Assembly: GCA_010909165.1 (NCBI GenBank) | Contig: VJWM01000068.1 | Coordinates: forward strand, 62,001-126,000 | DNA: 64,000 nucleotides | From: Anthoceros angustus | Taxonomy: Eukaryota; Streptophyta; Anthocerotopsida; Anthocerotales; Anthocerotaceae | Reading direction: 5' to 3' | Shown: positions 9,741 to 20,777 of the stretch, one piece after another | How the letters are laid out: each line of letters opens with the position of its first letter | Position numbering within the stretch: the first letter of the stretch is position 1 | Notes under the pieces: model-generated | Databases searched by the model: none | The model's input: only the letters and a program-made list of their open reading frames with translations | Told to the model about the DNA's origin: nothing | Translations under genes and position numbers: made by a program

Positions 9741-12141
9741 CTACGTGCTGATCCATTGCCTAAAAAGAGCTTGCATTCGCTCCCTCTCTGCAGCACGCCC
9801 AATGTTTACTGTTGGAATAACTTTGTCTGGCCGAAGGAACTGCATGGGTTTACGATTCCAGTCAGTGGGTGACATTGACGACACTAACCACACAAAAGCT
9901 CTCAGTTTCAGTTATGCATGACATACCCGCACAAATTCTTGCAGTTCAAGGTAACTTGAATGCTCGCTGTAAGGGACCCCTGTGCAAAACACTCGGGCAT
10001 TGAGGTTAGGGTTTGGAACAGCGGGCAGGCAAGCACAGACTCGGCAAGCTCCAGTACCTACCGTAGATGGTGATGGGACCACTGCATTGCGGTTTGATGA
10101 GCTGCAGCTGTTTCCCAACTTTCTCAGAGTAAGTCCACCCTGTGATTCTACTGTCAGAAAGAGAAAGGGAGAGAGATGCATCAAGGCAATCGTCTAGTCA
10201 GCACAGGAGCATCAGCTATACCAGTGGGACGAAATCCGAGAACAGATGTGAACTTCGGCAAGCCTTGCAAATAATTTTTTAGCCTCTGGATGCATACCAA
10301 GAACGGTCAATTAGCCCACATGGAGAGGCGGACAGCAGGGAGAATACCACATATGCAGACACAACTCACCGGAGGATTCAGATGAGAGATGGGCAGAACA
10401 TGGAGCTTAGTGCTCTTGGCATCGTCGCTAAGTCTGGCAGTTAACCTAGGCCATTTCAAGGAGGATAGAACTCTCATGCGGTACTTGTCAGCAAAGATGT
10501 TCACCTATGTATTTACAAAAAAACCGGTCAAGATCAGTGTCTTCTGCCAAACTAGAAGGAATACGATGGAGGCACCTGCTGCAGTACTCACCCCAAGGGC
10601 CTCTGCAAGGCCCAGATATACCCGTTCCTTGCCGATGCTGTAAGCCCCCACAACAATCAATGTTCTGGAGTTCTGCATAAGAGCGTCCTTGGTTACTCTA
10701 ACCACAAAGTCTATTGCCTCCTCTTGCAAAGGGAACCTGCGCAGCAAGCAGTAGTTCAGAGGCTGGACATAAAGGATCTTCCAGCAGAGGAGACTGTAAT
10801 GCAGCATGGAAAAGACCCTACGTGTATCTTGGGTTGCAGTAGGTTGTGTCCAGGTACAAGGTATTGATGCGAGTGTTGATCAGTTCAGGATAGCTCTGCA
10901 TGGCAGTACATGCTCGAAAATCTCCAGTGTGCAAAAGCCTTTCCCCGGTTTGTAGTCTGAAGTGTATCAAAGCTGCACCCGGACAGTGGTTTGCCTCCAG
11001 CATCCTCACCTCAACACCATCCACCACCTCCGAAGTTCCCACTTCAAGAGCATGGATCCACCTGAAGGACGCCCATACTGAGACTCAGATCTAGCAATCA
11101 GCTGCACCACCCCAGAGCTGGCATGGTATAAAGCTTTTCAACATAACGGCTAGAGAGGTCCCGTACGTACTCTGCCTTGACAGAGAGGCAAAGGACCAGC
11201 AGACGAGCAGTTATTGGTGTACAGTAGATGGGACCATGCGACCACCATTTTGTCAAACCTCCATAGTGATCAGCATGAAAGTGCGTGAGGAAGTAGGCTG
11301 AACATCCTTGTACAGCACCATAGCGAAAGGCATCAACTGTGAAGGTGGTACCTACTAGACCAAACAGCCGTGGCTTAGCAGACACCCAGCCAAGGTGCCT
11401 TGAAAAGCAGAGGCAGAGGCAGAGGCAGAAGCAGAAGCAGAAGGAATCCCAACCCAACTCACCAGGAATTTTCTTGTAGAAAGGGCAGCTTCTCATCACC
11501 CGTTGCCTCTCATTCTCGCTCCCTTCTCGATACCCTTCAGGCTGGTCAACATTGTGCTTGCCATGCACTTCCCTGCTCCTTGCTCCCATCCCTGTGGTAG
11601 CAGATGCCCCATTCACCCGTCTAGCCTTGGCAGGAAGGGGCTCCTCCTGAGGCAACGCAGGTGCCCCGAAGTAGGGGCCAATGTCCTGCTGCCTCTTCCC
11701 ATTCCCAGCCTGCTGCTTTTCTGCCGCCTTGAGCTTCACCCCGAAGAAAGCTGACAAGTCGGTTTGCACCATTTTCGCCTTCCTGCCATTCTGCTCCTCC
11801 CTGAGCACCTGTCTCCGAATGCTGAACTCCACCCTGGCCTCCCTTTGCCCTCCACCTCCCCCACCCGCCACCACTTCATACCGCATTTTCCCATCGCTAT
11901 TCTCGCAACTTCCTGGGCTGTGGGCAGCACCAGAAACCTCAGCCGCACCCACCCAATCCTTGCTCCCTACTGCGTCGGCAATGGGGATGCCGTACTCGTC
12001 AGCTTCGTACAAGCAGCTCCAATCCGTTCCGCTCTCGTAGAAGGATTCCCTGAAGCTCTGCTCTTGTTGTTGCTGCTGCTCCTCTGACCCACGGACATCT
12101 TCAAACGCAGCAAAGAGCGTATCCCTGCTTTCGGATGCCAT
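9741..12141 (-). CDS. SNM1: SNM1-type DNA cross-link repair nuclease (MBL/beta-CASP)
   Basis: SNM1/DCLRE1 proteins are 5' exonucleases that trim DNA at interstrand cross-links and breaks. Nine exons join in phase: 11463-12141, 11171-11351, 10822-11061, 10592-10736, 10370-10504, 10222-10285, 10062-10139, 9927-9979 and 9741-9839, encoding about 557 residues. Introns are 80-115 bp. The metallo-beta-lactamase motif HFHADH lies in exon 2, LEANHCPGAA and LHTGDFRA in exon 3, and beta-CASP elements in LIVVGAYSIGKE (exon 4), FRPTGWTYSEK (exons 6-7), GVPYSEHSS (exon 8) and IPTVNIG (exon 9). The N-terminal 220 residues are disordered, with a poly-Gln tract, and hold two PCNA-binding (PIP) motifs: QTDLSAFF at 126-133 and QQDIGPYF at 151-158. 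No zinc-finger UBZ motif is evident. The frame is intact. Confidence 0.94.
11402..11443. repeat. (GCAGAG)n-type repeat inside SNM1 intron 1
   Basis: Imperfect tandem copies of GCAGAG/GCAGAA run for about 42 bp. On the coding strand this is the pyrimidine-rich CTTCTG/CCTCTG tract of SNM1 intron 1, 15-20 bp downstream of the GTGAGT donor. Confidence 0.75.
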
Positions 12142-13322
12142 CCGCGCTCGGCATCCTCAGACGCTACCCGTAAGCTATCCAAGCCTTGCAATTCACGGCA
12201 TCGAGACGGCCTATATTTTGAAGTCGACTAAAACCGCGTTAAATCCATTAGGCGTCGGAACAACTTATATTGTTCGCAGGCGGGAATCCAGCACTGCCAT
12301 ACAAAAAGTCCTTCCCCCCAGCTTCAGCATGTGTACATACACGGAGATGGGACAGTAGTGATCAAGGAGATTCCAGCGGCAGCTCAAAAATTGCCACACT
12401 AAATTTTCTACAAACGTAACTCCATCTTGCTTGCAACATGGAGGCAGCTAACAGACATCGTCAAGAGAAGACCTGCCAGGTGTATCTAACAGTCATCTGC
12501 ATTCCGCATCGGCAGTTGGTTCGGTTGCAAATTGTTCTCGTAAGCAGTGTAATGTACATGCCAATTCCCCGTTGGATGGACGTATTTCAAATCCGGAAGG
12601 TTAGAGTTTGATTGCCGTTAACATCTGTCGTCCTGCCAAGCACGCTGCGCCAAGTTTAGGGGACAACCCCATCGTGGACGCACGCTGTGTAGGCAGCAGA
12701 CAACACTGAGGAGAGGCTGATGTTCAATACTGGCCTCTTCGGTACACCCATCTCTTCGAGGAGCATTCGAGGTCCAGCCTTGAAGGTAGAGCTTGCACAT
12801 AAAACACATCTCCCGACTGCCCAGGCCAAAAACATAGTGAGGAAAGGGTAGGCCTAGCAAAATGTGTGGCCTGCCCACAATCTGTTGTAGAGGCAAAGAG
12901 CTCTTTGCCTCCAGAGCTGGCTAGCACCTGGGAGCTCACCAACGCCACTTGGCCCACGGTTTGTCAGGTCCATAGGAGGACCAGGAATTTCCGCCTGCGA
13001 CAACTAGTGGACCCCCAAGTGCAAATGCGTTGAACCTGTTCCCTTGCATGAAACCTGTTCGCCCTGGTTTTCGTATAAATAACCGTCACAAAGCCTCCGC
13101 AACAACGAACCTAAACGAACCATTCTGGATTATTTGATTTCAGCCACGCTGATGTTTCAGTTGTTACTAGGCCCACGGTCCGAGGAGGCTTAAACGAACT
13201 AGGAGAGTGAGCAAATACAGAAAAATCCCTGTTCGTAAAATCCACCTCACTTGTATCCCTGCAGAAACAAACATCAGTATGTGAGTGTGCAAAACAACAA
13301 GAAAAAGTCAGCTATCTGATGC
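12142..13322. other. Intergenic region between SNM1 and EXO1
   Basis: No frame here shows recognisable domains or a convincing exon chain. It should contain the SNM1 promoter (close to 12142) and the EXO1 3' UTR. CDS remnants such as 12618-12957 are short and unsupported. Confidence 0.5.
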
Positions 13323-16300
13323 TCACATGAAGCTATATATATACTGTACTACACTTGGACAGGGCCCTGACTCACTACTTCGATCCGTCCGATGAGCATT
13401 CCACAGCCTCATGAGGGCATACCTTGTTCTGGGTACTTGGTTAGACTTTTTGAGGGGACGAAGGCCACTTGGTCGGGCACCAGCTGCAGAGCGCATGTAT
13501 GGGGTAATGGTGGACACAAACCTTTCCATTGACTGGTGTGCTAAACTGGCATAGTGTTCCACATGGGAGACGTCTGTACAAAAGGTCCTCTTAGAACTGT
13601 TGTCACCAAGCAAAGTGCTGCTGAATACAGGAACATGTTTTCCTGTGCAACATTTACACCAACAATTTCCTGTGTTTCAGTTGAGCACATGCTTGGCAAC
13701 CTGGGGCAGTCAGTGTGGGTTCGGAAGCCCTACGCTACGAAAGGCCTTGGATTGTATAAATTGAGCTCAGGCGGCATTATTTTAAGAGCAAACTACAGGA
13801 TATTGGCTAGCTACAATATCTTGTGATCATCAGCCACATTGCCACTGAACCTTTTATGAGATGGACCAAAGAAGAGCATTGGTTAAGTAACGTACGTTTA
13901 ATTGCCGCAAGGCCATCCGAGTGCCTCTCACTTCTGCCACCAGTTTTTGGTTCTTGCAGGCTCTCCTGGCATGGACGATAAAAATCAAAGATCGTGTAAG
14001 AAGGACGAAGTACCTCTGAAAGGACAAGGGCATTCACCATGAAAAAGCACCCTGCAACTCTTTCAGATCTCAAAAAAGACCAAGTCTAAGAAGCCGAGCT
14101 TGTAAGAGGTTACACCTTCAAATGCTGGGTCGCGTGCATGGACTCTCCAGTGTCACTTTCCGTAGAGCAATTCACCTCAACCAACTCATCTTTGGTGCCC
14201 ACATCATGGGAAGTACCACGTGAGAAATACGAACTTCTTTTCACTGGGAGGGCCTTGATATCCAGCTTTCGCTCTTTGAAATTGTGTCCTAAATCACTCA
14301 AGCAGGACGACGAAGAGGAGAGGGAAGAGACACCAAGAGGATCCGGGCTCTCTCTCATAGCATCTTCGAAAGCCAGGTCAACCCGCTTCCGCTCTGCAAG
14401 ACATAAGGAGAGACCATGTATCTTGTAAGTTGGGGCTTCATTCTAAACCGTCGAAAGAAATTACCCCTAACTGAGAGAGTCACGGACCGACCTGCTCGGC
14501 TGGAGTCAGTTTGCACGTAGGAATCCTACACATGACAGATGAACTACTGAGGAAACCGCACTTGTCAAGCTTTGCAGGTACCCTTCAACACATCTGGAAA
14601 CCAACTTACAAAAGTGATTTCACCGAGATCCAGGTCATCTTGGAAACTGATGGTTCGAGTTGCAGTTGGGTAATTGTTGAAATCTTCATCGTCATCACTT
14701 GGCAAGGGTGGAAGACTCTTGAACAGGTCATAAAGAGGCAACTGCTTCTTTGCTGTACTTGGAGTTAAGCACATGAACCGTATAACACAAGCAGCATTGT
14801 CTTGACGGCTCACCATGATGCGAATAGCATAACACACAATTATTTGAACAGTAGAATAATGAGGCTGGATACAGAAGTAGTTTGTCATGAGATTTCGTTG
14901 CTGAGGTGCTGTCTTCCCTTTCTGCACCAGCGGGCGACCTTGGTAGGCTTCTTGCTGATTGAATGAGGTTCAGCAACCATCTCAATATCTGGACCTTCGG
15001 CATCCAGCATACACAAATCTTTAACATAAGCAATCTCGAAAATAACACACCTTGAAAGGTTGCCGCGAAACTGGATCAAGTTCACCTCCAGCAATTGACC
15101 TTGCCACTGGAGCTGGAATAAAAGTTCTGAGGAGTCAAAGATTCAAAGGTACTGATGAAGCTGGTGTGCAATACAGAAAAAGGCAGAAATGGCGATATCT
15201 GTTGCAGGATATGGTCCAACGAAATCCAAGTCAAGCTCAACATCCTTGGGCACTTCTTTAAGATGCACAATCTCCTGTTTCTCTGGATCATACACTCTCT
15301 GGTGATTGAAGGTCAAAATCGCTTTTCCGAATTGCTCTTCATATTCTTTTGGAATCAGAACCCCAGTCAGCCGCAGATGGCCGATAACCTGGTAAGGGCA
15401 CAGCAACCTCGCAACCTCAGACCTCAAGTGCATCCTTCAAATTATCTTTAAAATGTCCAATGCACAAGGAAAACATAGAACAGTCTGCACCTTCTTGTAG
15501 CTCTTCATCCTCTTCATCAAAGTGTGGGCACGTTTCACTCCCAACCCGGGCAGGGACGGAAGGTAATCACAACCACTCATAATGCACATCTCTAGGACCA
15601 TCTGTCTTGTAAAGTTAGTGAAATCAAGGTCCTTGTTTCTTGCTAGGTCACAGTACTGAAACTCAACACCGTTGCCATCTCTATCCATCTTGAATAGAAC
15701 CTGTTTTAAAGCAAAAGTTCATGAGGGACTAAGGATATACAGGCCAGCAATCTTGCAACGTGCAAGCAAAACTTACCCGGGGACAGCCATATGCTACCAT
15801 GTCAGAGTCCTCTGTGATGACAAGATCAACATAATTATGAAAGGCTAGAAAAGCCATCTGGGCATCAGCTTCATACGGAGCCACGATGTACTCCACATTG
15901 TTCTGTTGCAAAACCTGTTATTGCGAACACTGGTCAGCACCTGCAAACACTGTGGGGACTACAAACACCTGGAATCAAAACCAACAAACCGTGAGGTTGC
16001 GGGTCCAGGACCTGAAATACCTTAATCAAAGCGAATGCCAGGGCAGGTGTGATGTCCACGGCCTTCTTGTAACATACTTCAGCAGCAGCATGATTCCCTG
16101 TACGCTCATGCTCCAAGGCTCGTTCCAGGTTTTCCTTTCTGGACCTGCACAATATGTCGGTCCGGTCCTCACGATCAAACATATGGTTGAATTAATTTTT
16201 ACAGAAACAAGCTCGCATTGCAAGTACATCATTATCCAACAACAAGCCATAGGTCACCTGGCGCGCTTTGCTTCTTGATCAGCCTTCATTGGCAGCATAC

Positions 16301-16634
16301 CACCATCAAAGACAAGAAGCGGCTCGACTCCATGGTTGCGCAGAAGATTCACTCTGTTCATGCAGTAGCTTACGATTCTGCCAAAAGTCTTGCAGGTGCT
16401 CAGAACCAGCTCACTGAAACAACAGTCCTCATGAACCTACATATACAGCAAATGAACTAGGACCAACACCTACATCTGACTCGGGCGGCCTTCACAAATG
16501 TCCTTGCTGCAGTTGAACGCGCCTTTGTGCATCCAGGAGTAAGTGTCAACTGCCGCTCTCTTTCCAGCATAATCCCTGACGTGCACTGGCGTTGTAATCG
16601 ACTGCAATTTCGGCAGAAGGTTTGGGATTCCCAT
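13323..16634 (-). CDS. EXO1: Exonuclease 1 (XPG/FEN1-family)
   Basis: EXO1 is a 5'-3' exonuclease and flap nuclease of mismatch repair and end resection. The start ATG at 16634 gives [11 protein letters not shown], the family N terminus. Exons in phase: 16474-16634, 16258-16377, 16021-16144, 15777-15914, 15491-15700, about 15175-15388, 15051-15112, then further C-terminal exons near 14890-14980, 14590-14765, 14118-14400, 13935-14000 and about 13430-13600. Catalytic signatures are [66 protein letters not shown] and RVYDP. The C-terminal SMERFVSTI...ASGLRPLKK-like block matches plant EXO1 tails. The donor after DIAISAFF is uncertain, and so is the final stop, given here as the end of the last open frame at 13323. 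The start is only 645 bp from the presequence-like ORF on the other strand. Confidence 0.9.
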
Positions 16635-17278
16635 CCTTCCTCTACCTGGTGGCAACCCCCTCCACACTACTACAATTCTCCACAATGCGGACCCCCCGGA
16701 AGCTCATTCCCGCGCACAAGCAGCAGCATTGTGCCAGAGAGCTGAGCCCCGGCACTAATTGAGGAACATAGCACCGATGGCACCTGAGGCTGCCAATCCT
16801 GTCCACTGTACATGCAGAAAACCCCGAACAGTCTGACACGACAGAAATCTTCCTTGGGATCACAAGCAGCAACCTCTCCGGGAGGTCACACGCAGCGAGC
16901 TCTCCAGATCCAGCTCCTCGTCGGTGGGTGTCGCAGCTCGGGAACAGAAATTGCACGTTAGCGCACTCCCTTTACTCTCAGCTTCCAGTTTGAAAAACGG
17001 AAGAAAGCACCGGAAACAGCACACAGTTTGAACAGTGCCCTGTTTTCAAATTGCCGCGAAATCATGACCTGGTTTTGGTCTGTACACTGTCATCAGTGTG
17101 TTCAGGAATCAAAAATGAGGGACTGGCCAACACGATTGGAACACGTCAAGCAGATCAAACCTGATCCATCTGCGAGCGATGTATCCTGCCAGGCACATTA
17201 TCTTGGTAGTGCTCTGAAATTCAGGAACTCGTGAAGATTTGTTGTGCAAAGCAAAGCTTGGCCTGCTGGCTATTTGCA
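16635..17278. promoter_or_regulatory. Divergent intergenic region EXO1 / PPR
   Basis: The two flanking genes are read away from this 0.64-kb gap, so it should hold both promoters. I see no clear TATA box or other named element. No protein frame is supported. Confidence 0.5.
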
Positions 17279-17554
17279 ATGTCCTGCCGTTTGTTTAGAC
17301 GACCTGCTGAGAGCCTGAGGACGATTCAAAAATGGGCTGGCCTTCGCAGCTCAGCCGTCTTCCGAGGGACGGGGAGCTTCTGCAAACTTCGTGATGGGTT
17401 TTTTTGTGCTGGAGACTCTGCTTGTCATCCCATACTTCTTTCTCCACAAGGACTATGTGATTCAGCTCTGGGAAGTTGGCTCCTCCGGAAAGCAGGTTAT
17501 GCAGGAAAAGCTCAAGAGCAGAGAGACGACGAGCTGAGCATGCTTGCATTATGA
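17279..17554 (+). CDS. Presequence-like ORF in frame with the PPR gene, closed by TGA TGA
   Basis: This frame begins at ATG 17279 (MSCRLFRRPAESLRTI...) and runs 91 codons to TGA at 17552-17554. A second TGA at 17555-17557 follows and the PPR ATG comes next at 17558, all in one frame. The first 30 residues are rich in Arg and Ser with only one acidic residue and could form an amphipathic helix, as in mitochondrial targeting peptides. The remaining part leads naturally into the PPR N terminus (DDELSMLAL, then MEKAMDVL). It is either the lost targeting sequence of a split gene, a long uORF, or an ORF whose stops are sequence errors or are bypassed by splicing. Confidence 0.45.
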   Translation: MSCRLFRRPAESLRTIQKWAGLRSSAVFRGTGSFCKLRDGFFCAGDSACHPILLSPQGLCDSALGSWLLRKAGYAGKAQEQRDDELSMLAL

Positions 17555-17557
17555 TGA

Positions 17558-20476
17558 ATGGAGAAGGCAATGGATGTGCTGCTCCGCATGGACTGCCAAG
17601 GCTATGTGCCCTCCCTGGGGATGTACAAGCATCTGTTGCAGACATGCATCCAGCACAAGTCCCTGACGGATGCCAAGCATGTGCATGCTCATTTGGCGAA
17701 GCATGGGTTAGAGTCGAGCGGGATGTTAGGTGAGGCGGTTGTCAACGCTCTGGTCCAGTGCGGAAGCCTTGTGGATGGGCTCCAGGTCTTTCAACGTTTG
17801 GTGCGGCCATCTGTGTTTGTCTGGACAGCCCTTATCTCAGGGTATGTGAAGGCTAGCCGATGTCGTGAGGCTTTGATGGTGTACCAGAAGATGCGAGAGC
17901 AGGGTGTGCATCCGAACACGTACACCTTTGTCATCTTGCTCAAAGCGTGTGGCACCTTGGCAGACTTGAAAGAGGGCAAGCGGATTCATGCGGACATTGT
18001 GAAACTCGGGTCCGAGTCTGATGTGTTTGTGGGAACGACTCTGGTAGACATGTACTCCAAATGTAACAGCGTTCAGGATGCACGAGATGTGTTTGACGGG
18101 TTGTCCGAGCGCAACGTGGTGTCATGGAATGCAATGCTTGCAGCATATGCTCGTCTTGACCAAGGGGAGGATGCTCTACAGCTTTACAGTCAAATGCAGT
18201 TGGCAGGTGTCACTCCTGATGATCGGACATTTGTCAGCATGATTCAAGCGTGTGGGAGCTTTGCCGAAAAGGAGGAGAGATCTCTGGTGGATGGCGTGCC
18301 TGTGAAGGTAAAATCTCTGTATAAAGGGAAGTCACTACATGCTGAAGCTGCTCTAAGGGGTTATGAATCTGATGTCTTCGTCGGAAGTGCTCTGGTGAGC
18401 TTGTATGCAAAGTGCGGCAGCATCGCAGAGGCACAACATGTCTTTGATGGCTTGCCACAGCGAAATGTGGTGCTATGGAGTGCTATGCTTGCAGCGTACG
18501 CACAGCAAGACCAAGGAGAGAAATGTCTGCAGCTTTACAGCCAAATGCAAGAGGTAGGTCTCAGTCCAGATGCTCGGACCTTTGTCAGCTTGCTTCAAGC
18601 ATGTGGTAGCCTTGCAGATAACGAAGAAGAGAGTCTGATTGGTGGGTTTTCCATTAAATTGCGTTCATTGCAAAAGGGAAAGGCAGTGCATGCTGAAGCA
18701 GCTCAAAGAGGCTATGACTCAAGTGTGTTTGTTGGCAGCACTCTGGTGAGCATCTATGCGAAGTGCGGGAGCATTACGGATGCACAAGGTGTATTTGAGA
18801 AGCTGTCCGTCCGTAATGTGGTTTCATGGAATGCAATGCTTGCGGCTTATGCTCGGCAAGATCAAGGAGACCAGGCTTTCCAGCTGTACAGCCGAATGCA
18901 AGAGGAACATGCTGCTCCAGATGCTTGGACGTTTGCCAGCCTGCTCCAAGCTTGTGGCAGCCTTGCAGAACAGGGAGAGAGCACTCTTGTGGATGGGGGG
19001 GCAGTCAAGTTGGAGTCGCTCTGGAAAGGGAAGGCCTTACATGCAGAAGCCAGTCGTAGAGGCTTCGAGTCAAATGCATTCATTGCTAGCTCGCTGGTCA
19101 GCATGTATGCCAAGTGTGGCAGCACCGTGGATGCAGGTGATGTGTTTGACAGGTTGCCGCACCAGGATGTTGTCTCATGGACTGCACTGCTCGCAGGTTA
19201 TGTCCAGCAGGATGAAGAAGAAAAGGCCTTGCAGCTGTATAGCAAGATGGAACAGGAAGGTGTCCCTTCAAATAGCAGGACCTTTGTCAGCATGCTCCAA
19301 GCATGTGCGTCTCTTGCAGATAAAGAAGAACCCATCGTGGTAGACGGGCAGCTTCTAAAACCCAAGTCACTTCAAAAGGGAAAGGCACTCCATGCTGAGC
19401 TCCTCTTGAGAGGATACGAGCCGGATGTATTTGTTTCCAACGCCCTCGTCTGCATGTATGCAAAGTGCGGGAGCAGTCTTCATGCACAGCAGGTGTTTGA
19501 CAGACTGCCCCAGGTGGATGTTAGGGCTTGGACTGCAATGCTGGCACAGTATGTCCACCAGGACCAAGCAGAAACAGCTCTGAGTATGTATGCTCAAATG
19601 CAGGAACAAGGCATCCGACCAAATGAAATAACCTTCGTCGTCATGCTACAAGCCTGCGGCAACATAGGAGCTCTCAACAACTGTATTGCAATTCACCAAG
19701 ACATCTTCGAGAGTGGGTTGTTAGACTGCCCTCCTAGCCTGGCTACTGCTCTGATTCACGCATACGGGAAATGCGGAAGCATGTGGCATGCTCAGCAGGT
19801 TTTTAATTCACTTACTCAGCACAATCTGTGGTCGTGCACTGCACTGATGGCAGGATACGCCCGGCAAGGAGACTGTGAGTCAAGTGTGCAACTGTATGAA
19901 GATCTCTGTTTGTCAGGCCTGAAGCCCGACGCTGTCACATTCCTGTCTCTCCTGTCTGCCTGCAACCATGCTGGAATGGTAGACAAGGGATTAGAGTTCT
20001 TCGGCTACATGACTACACACCATGGCATCACTCCAGCGATGGAGCATTATGTGACACTGATTGACCTTGTCAGTCGAGCTGGGTTGTTCAGCAAAGCTGA
20101 GGAGTTGCTCTTGGGAATGCCGATGCAGCCCAACCTGCCTGTGTGGCTATGCCTGCTTGGAGCGTGTAGAAAACACGGCCACATCGAGCTGGGTCGTCGA
20201 GCATTTGATTGGGCTGTGCATCTGCAGCCCCAAGAAGGTGCAGCTTACGTGCTTATGTCCAACATCTACGCCCATGCTGGAATGTGGGTCGATGCAAAGA
20301 AAATAGACGAGGCAAGACGAAAGGCAGGTGCATGGAAGAAACCTGCTCAAAGCAGGATTGAGCATGAGCACGAGGTGCACACCTTCTCAGTTGCAGACTG
20401 CGAACACGAACAAAGTGAGATGCTCTTTCTGCTACTCAGAGAACTGAAGGACCTTTTGCCTAGAGAGGTAACTTAG
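17558..20476 (+). CDS. PLS-class pentatricopeptide repeat protein with E/E+ tail
   Basis: PPR proteins of the PLS class bind organelle RNA and usually specify C-to-U editing or processing sites. The 972-residue frame is uninterrupted and intronless, as most land-plant PPR genes are. Repeats run from about residue 15 to 850 with motifs such as DVFVGTTLVDMYSKC, RNVVSWNAMLAAYA and GVTPDDRTFVSMIQACG. The C-terminal 120 residues (LIDLVSRAGLFSKAEELL, WLCLLGACRKHG, ...) form the E and E+ region. No DYW deaminase domain follows, so editing would need a DYW partner. Four repeats carry the same 15-18 residue insertion of the type LVDGxxxKxxSLxKGK, near residues 231-261, 347-377, 464-496 and 582-612, spaced 117 residues apart. 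The ATG at 17558 gives no obvious targeting peptide; a presequence-like ORF lies directly upstream in frame. Confidence 0.9.
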   Translation: MEKAMDVLLRMDCQGYVPSLGMYKHLLQTCIQHKSLTDAKHVHAHLAKHGLESSGMLGEAVVNALVQCGSLVDGLQVFQRLVRPSVFVWTALISGYVKASRCREALMVYQKMREQGVHPNTYTFVILLKACGTLADLKEGKRIHADIVKLGSESDVFVGTTLVDMYSKCNSVQDARDVFDGLSERNVVSWNAMLAAYARLDQGEDALQLYSQMQLAGVTPDDRTFVSMIQACGSFAEKEERSLVDGVPVKVKSLYKGKSLHAEAALRGYESDVFVGSALVSLYAKCGSIAEAQHVFDGLPQRNVVLWSAMLAAYAQQDQGEKCLQLYSQMQEVGLSPDARTFVSLLQACGSLADNEEESLIGGFSIKLRSLQKGKAVHAEAAQRGYDSSVFVGSTLVSIYAKCGSITDAQGVFEKLSVRNVVSWNAMLAAYARQDQGDQAFQLYSRMQEEHAAPDAWTFASLLQACGSLAEQGESTLVDGGAVKLESLWKGKALHAEASRRGFESNAFIASSLVSMYAKCGSTVDAGDVFDRLPHQDVVSWTALLAGYVQQDEEEKALQLYSKMEQEGVPSNSRTFVSMLQACASLADKEEPIVVDGQLLKPKSLQKGKALHAELLLRGYEPDVFVSNALVCMYAKCGSSLHAQQVFDRLPQVDVRAWTAMLAQYVHQDQAETALSMYAQMQEQGIRPNEITFVVMLQACGNIGALNNCIAIHQDIFESGLLDCPPSLATALIHAYGKCGSMWHAQQVFNSLTQHNLWSCTALMAGYARQGDCESSVQLYEDLCLSGLKPDAVTFLSLLSACNHAGMVDKGLEFFGYMTTHHGITPAMEHYVTLIDLVSRAGLFSKAEELLLGMPMQPNLPVWLCLLGACRKHGHIELGRRAFDWAVHLQPQEGAAYVLMSNIYAHAGMWVDAKKIDEARRKAGAWKKPAQSRIEHEHEVHTFSVADCEHEQSEMLFLLLRELKDLLPREVT

Positions 20477-20777
20477 ACTGGGACACTGGACTTCTAATGT
20501 GAGGATCCCACTGCCCGTTAGCCTGCTCTATCTCCTACTCTGTTGGCCACGACTGCAGCTCAAGTGCCCCTCGGATTGTCTCTTCGCTACACAAGGCTGG
20601 CAGAGCGTGGGTTTTCTCCACAAATTTTCTGCTTTTTGCAGAGCCTGGAGAAATGTCACCGAGACCAGGATGTAAACGGGCAACCTAACCCGTGAGAAGG
20701 CTGAAGCTCCTCATGGGAGGTTGCCTATACAAGGGCCCATCCATATGGTACAGGAGGTTCGGCGGAAAGAAGTGCCC
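20477..20777. other. Convergent 3' region of PPR and SLX9
   Basis: The 300 bp between the two stop codons has no open frame of note. It should hold both 3' UTRs, which may overlap. Confidence 0.6.

Noticed and set aside
11400-12087. Plus-strand Pro/Ser-rich ORFs
   Set aside because: Shadows of the SNM1 first exon on the opposite strand.
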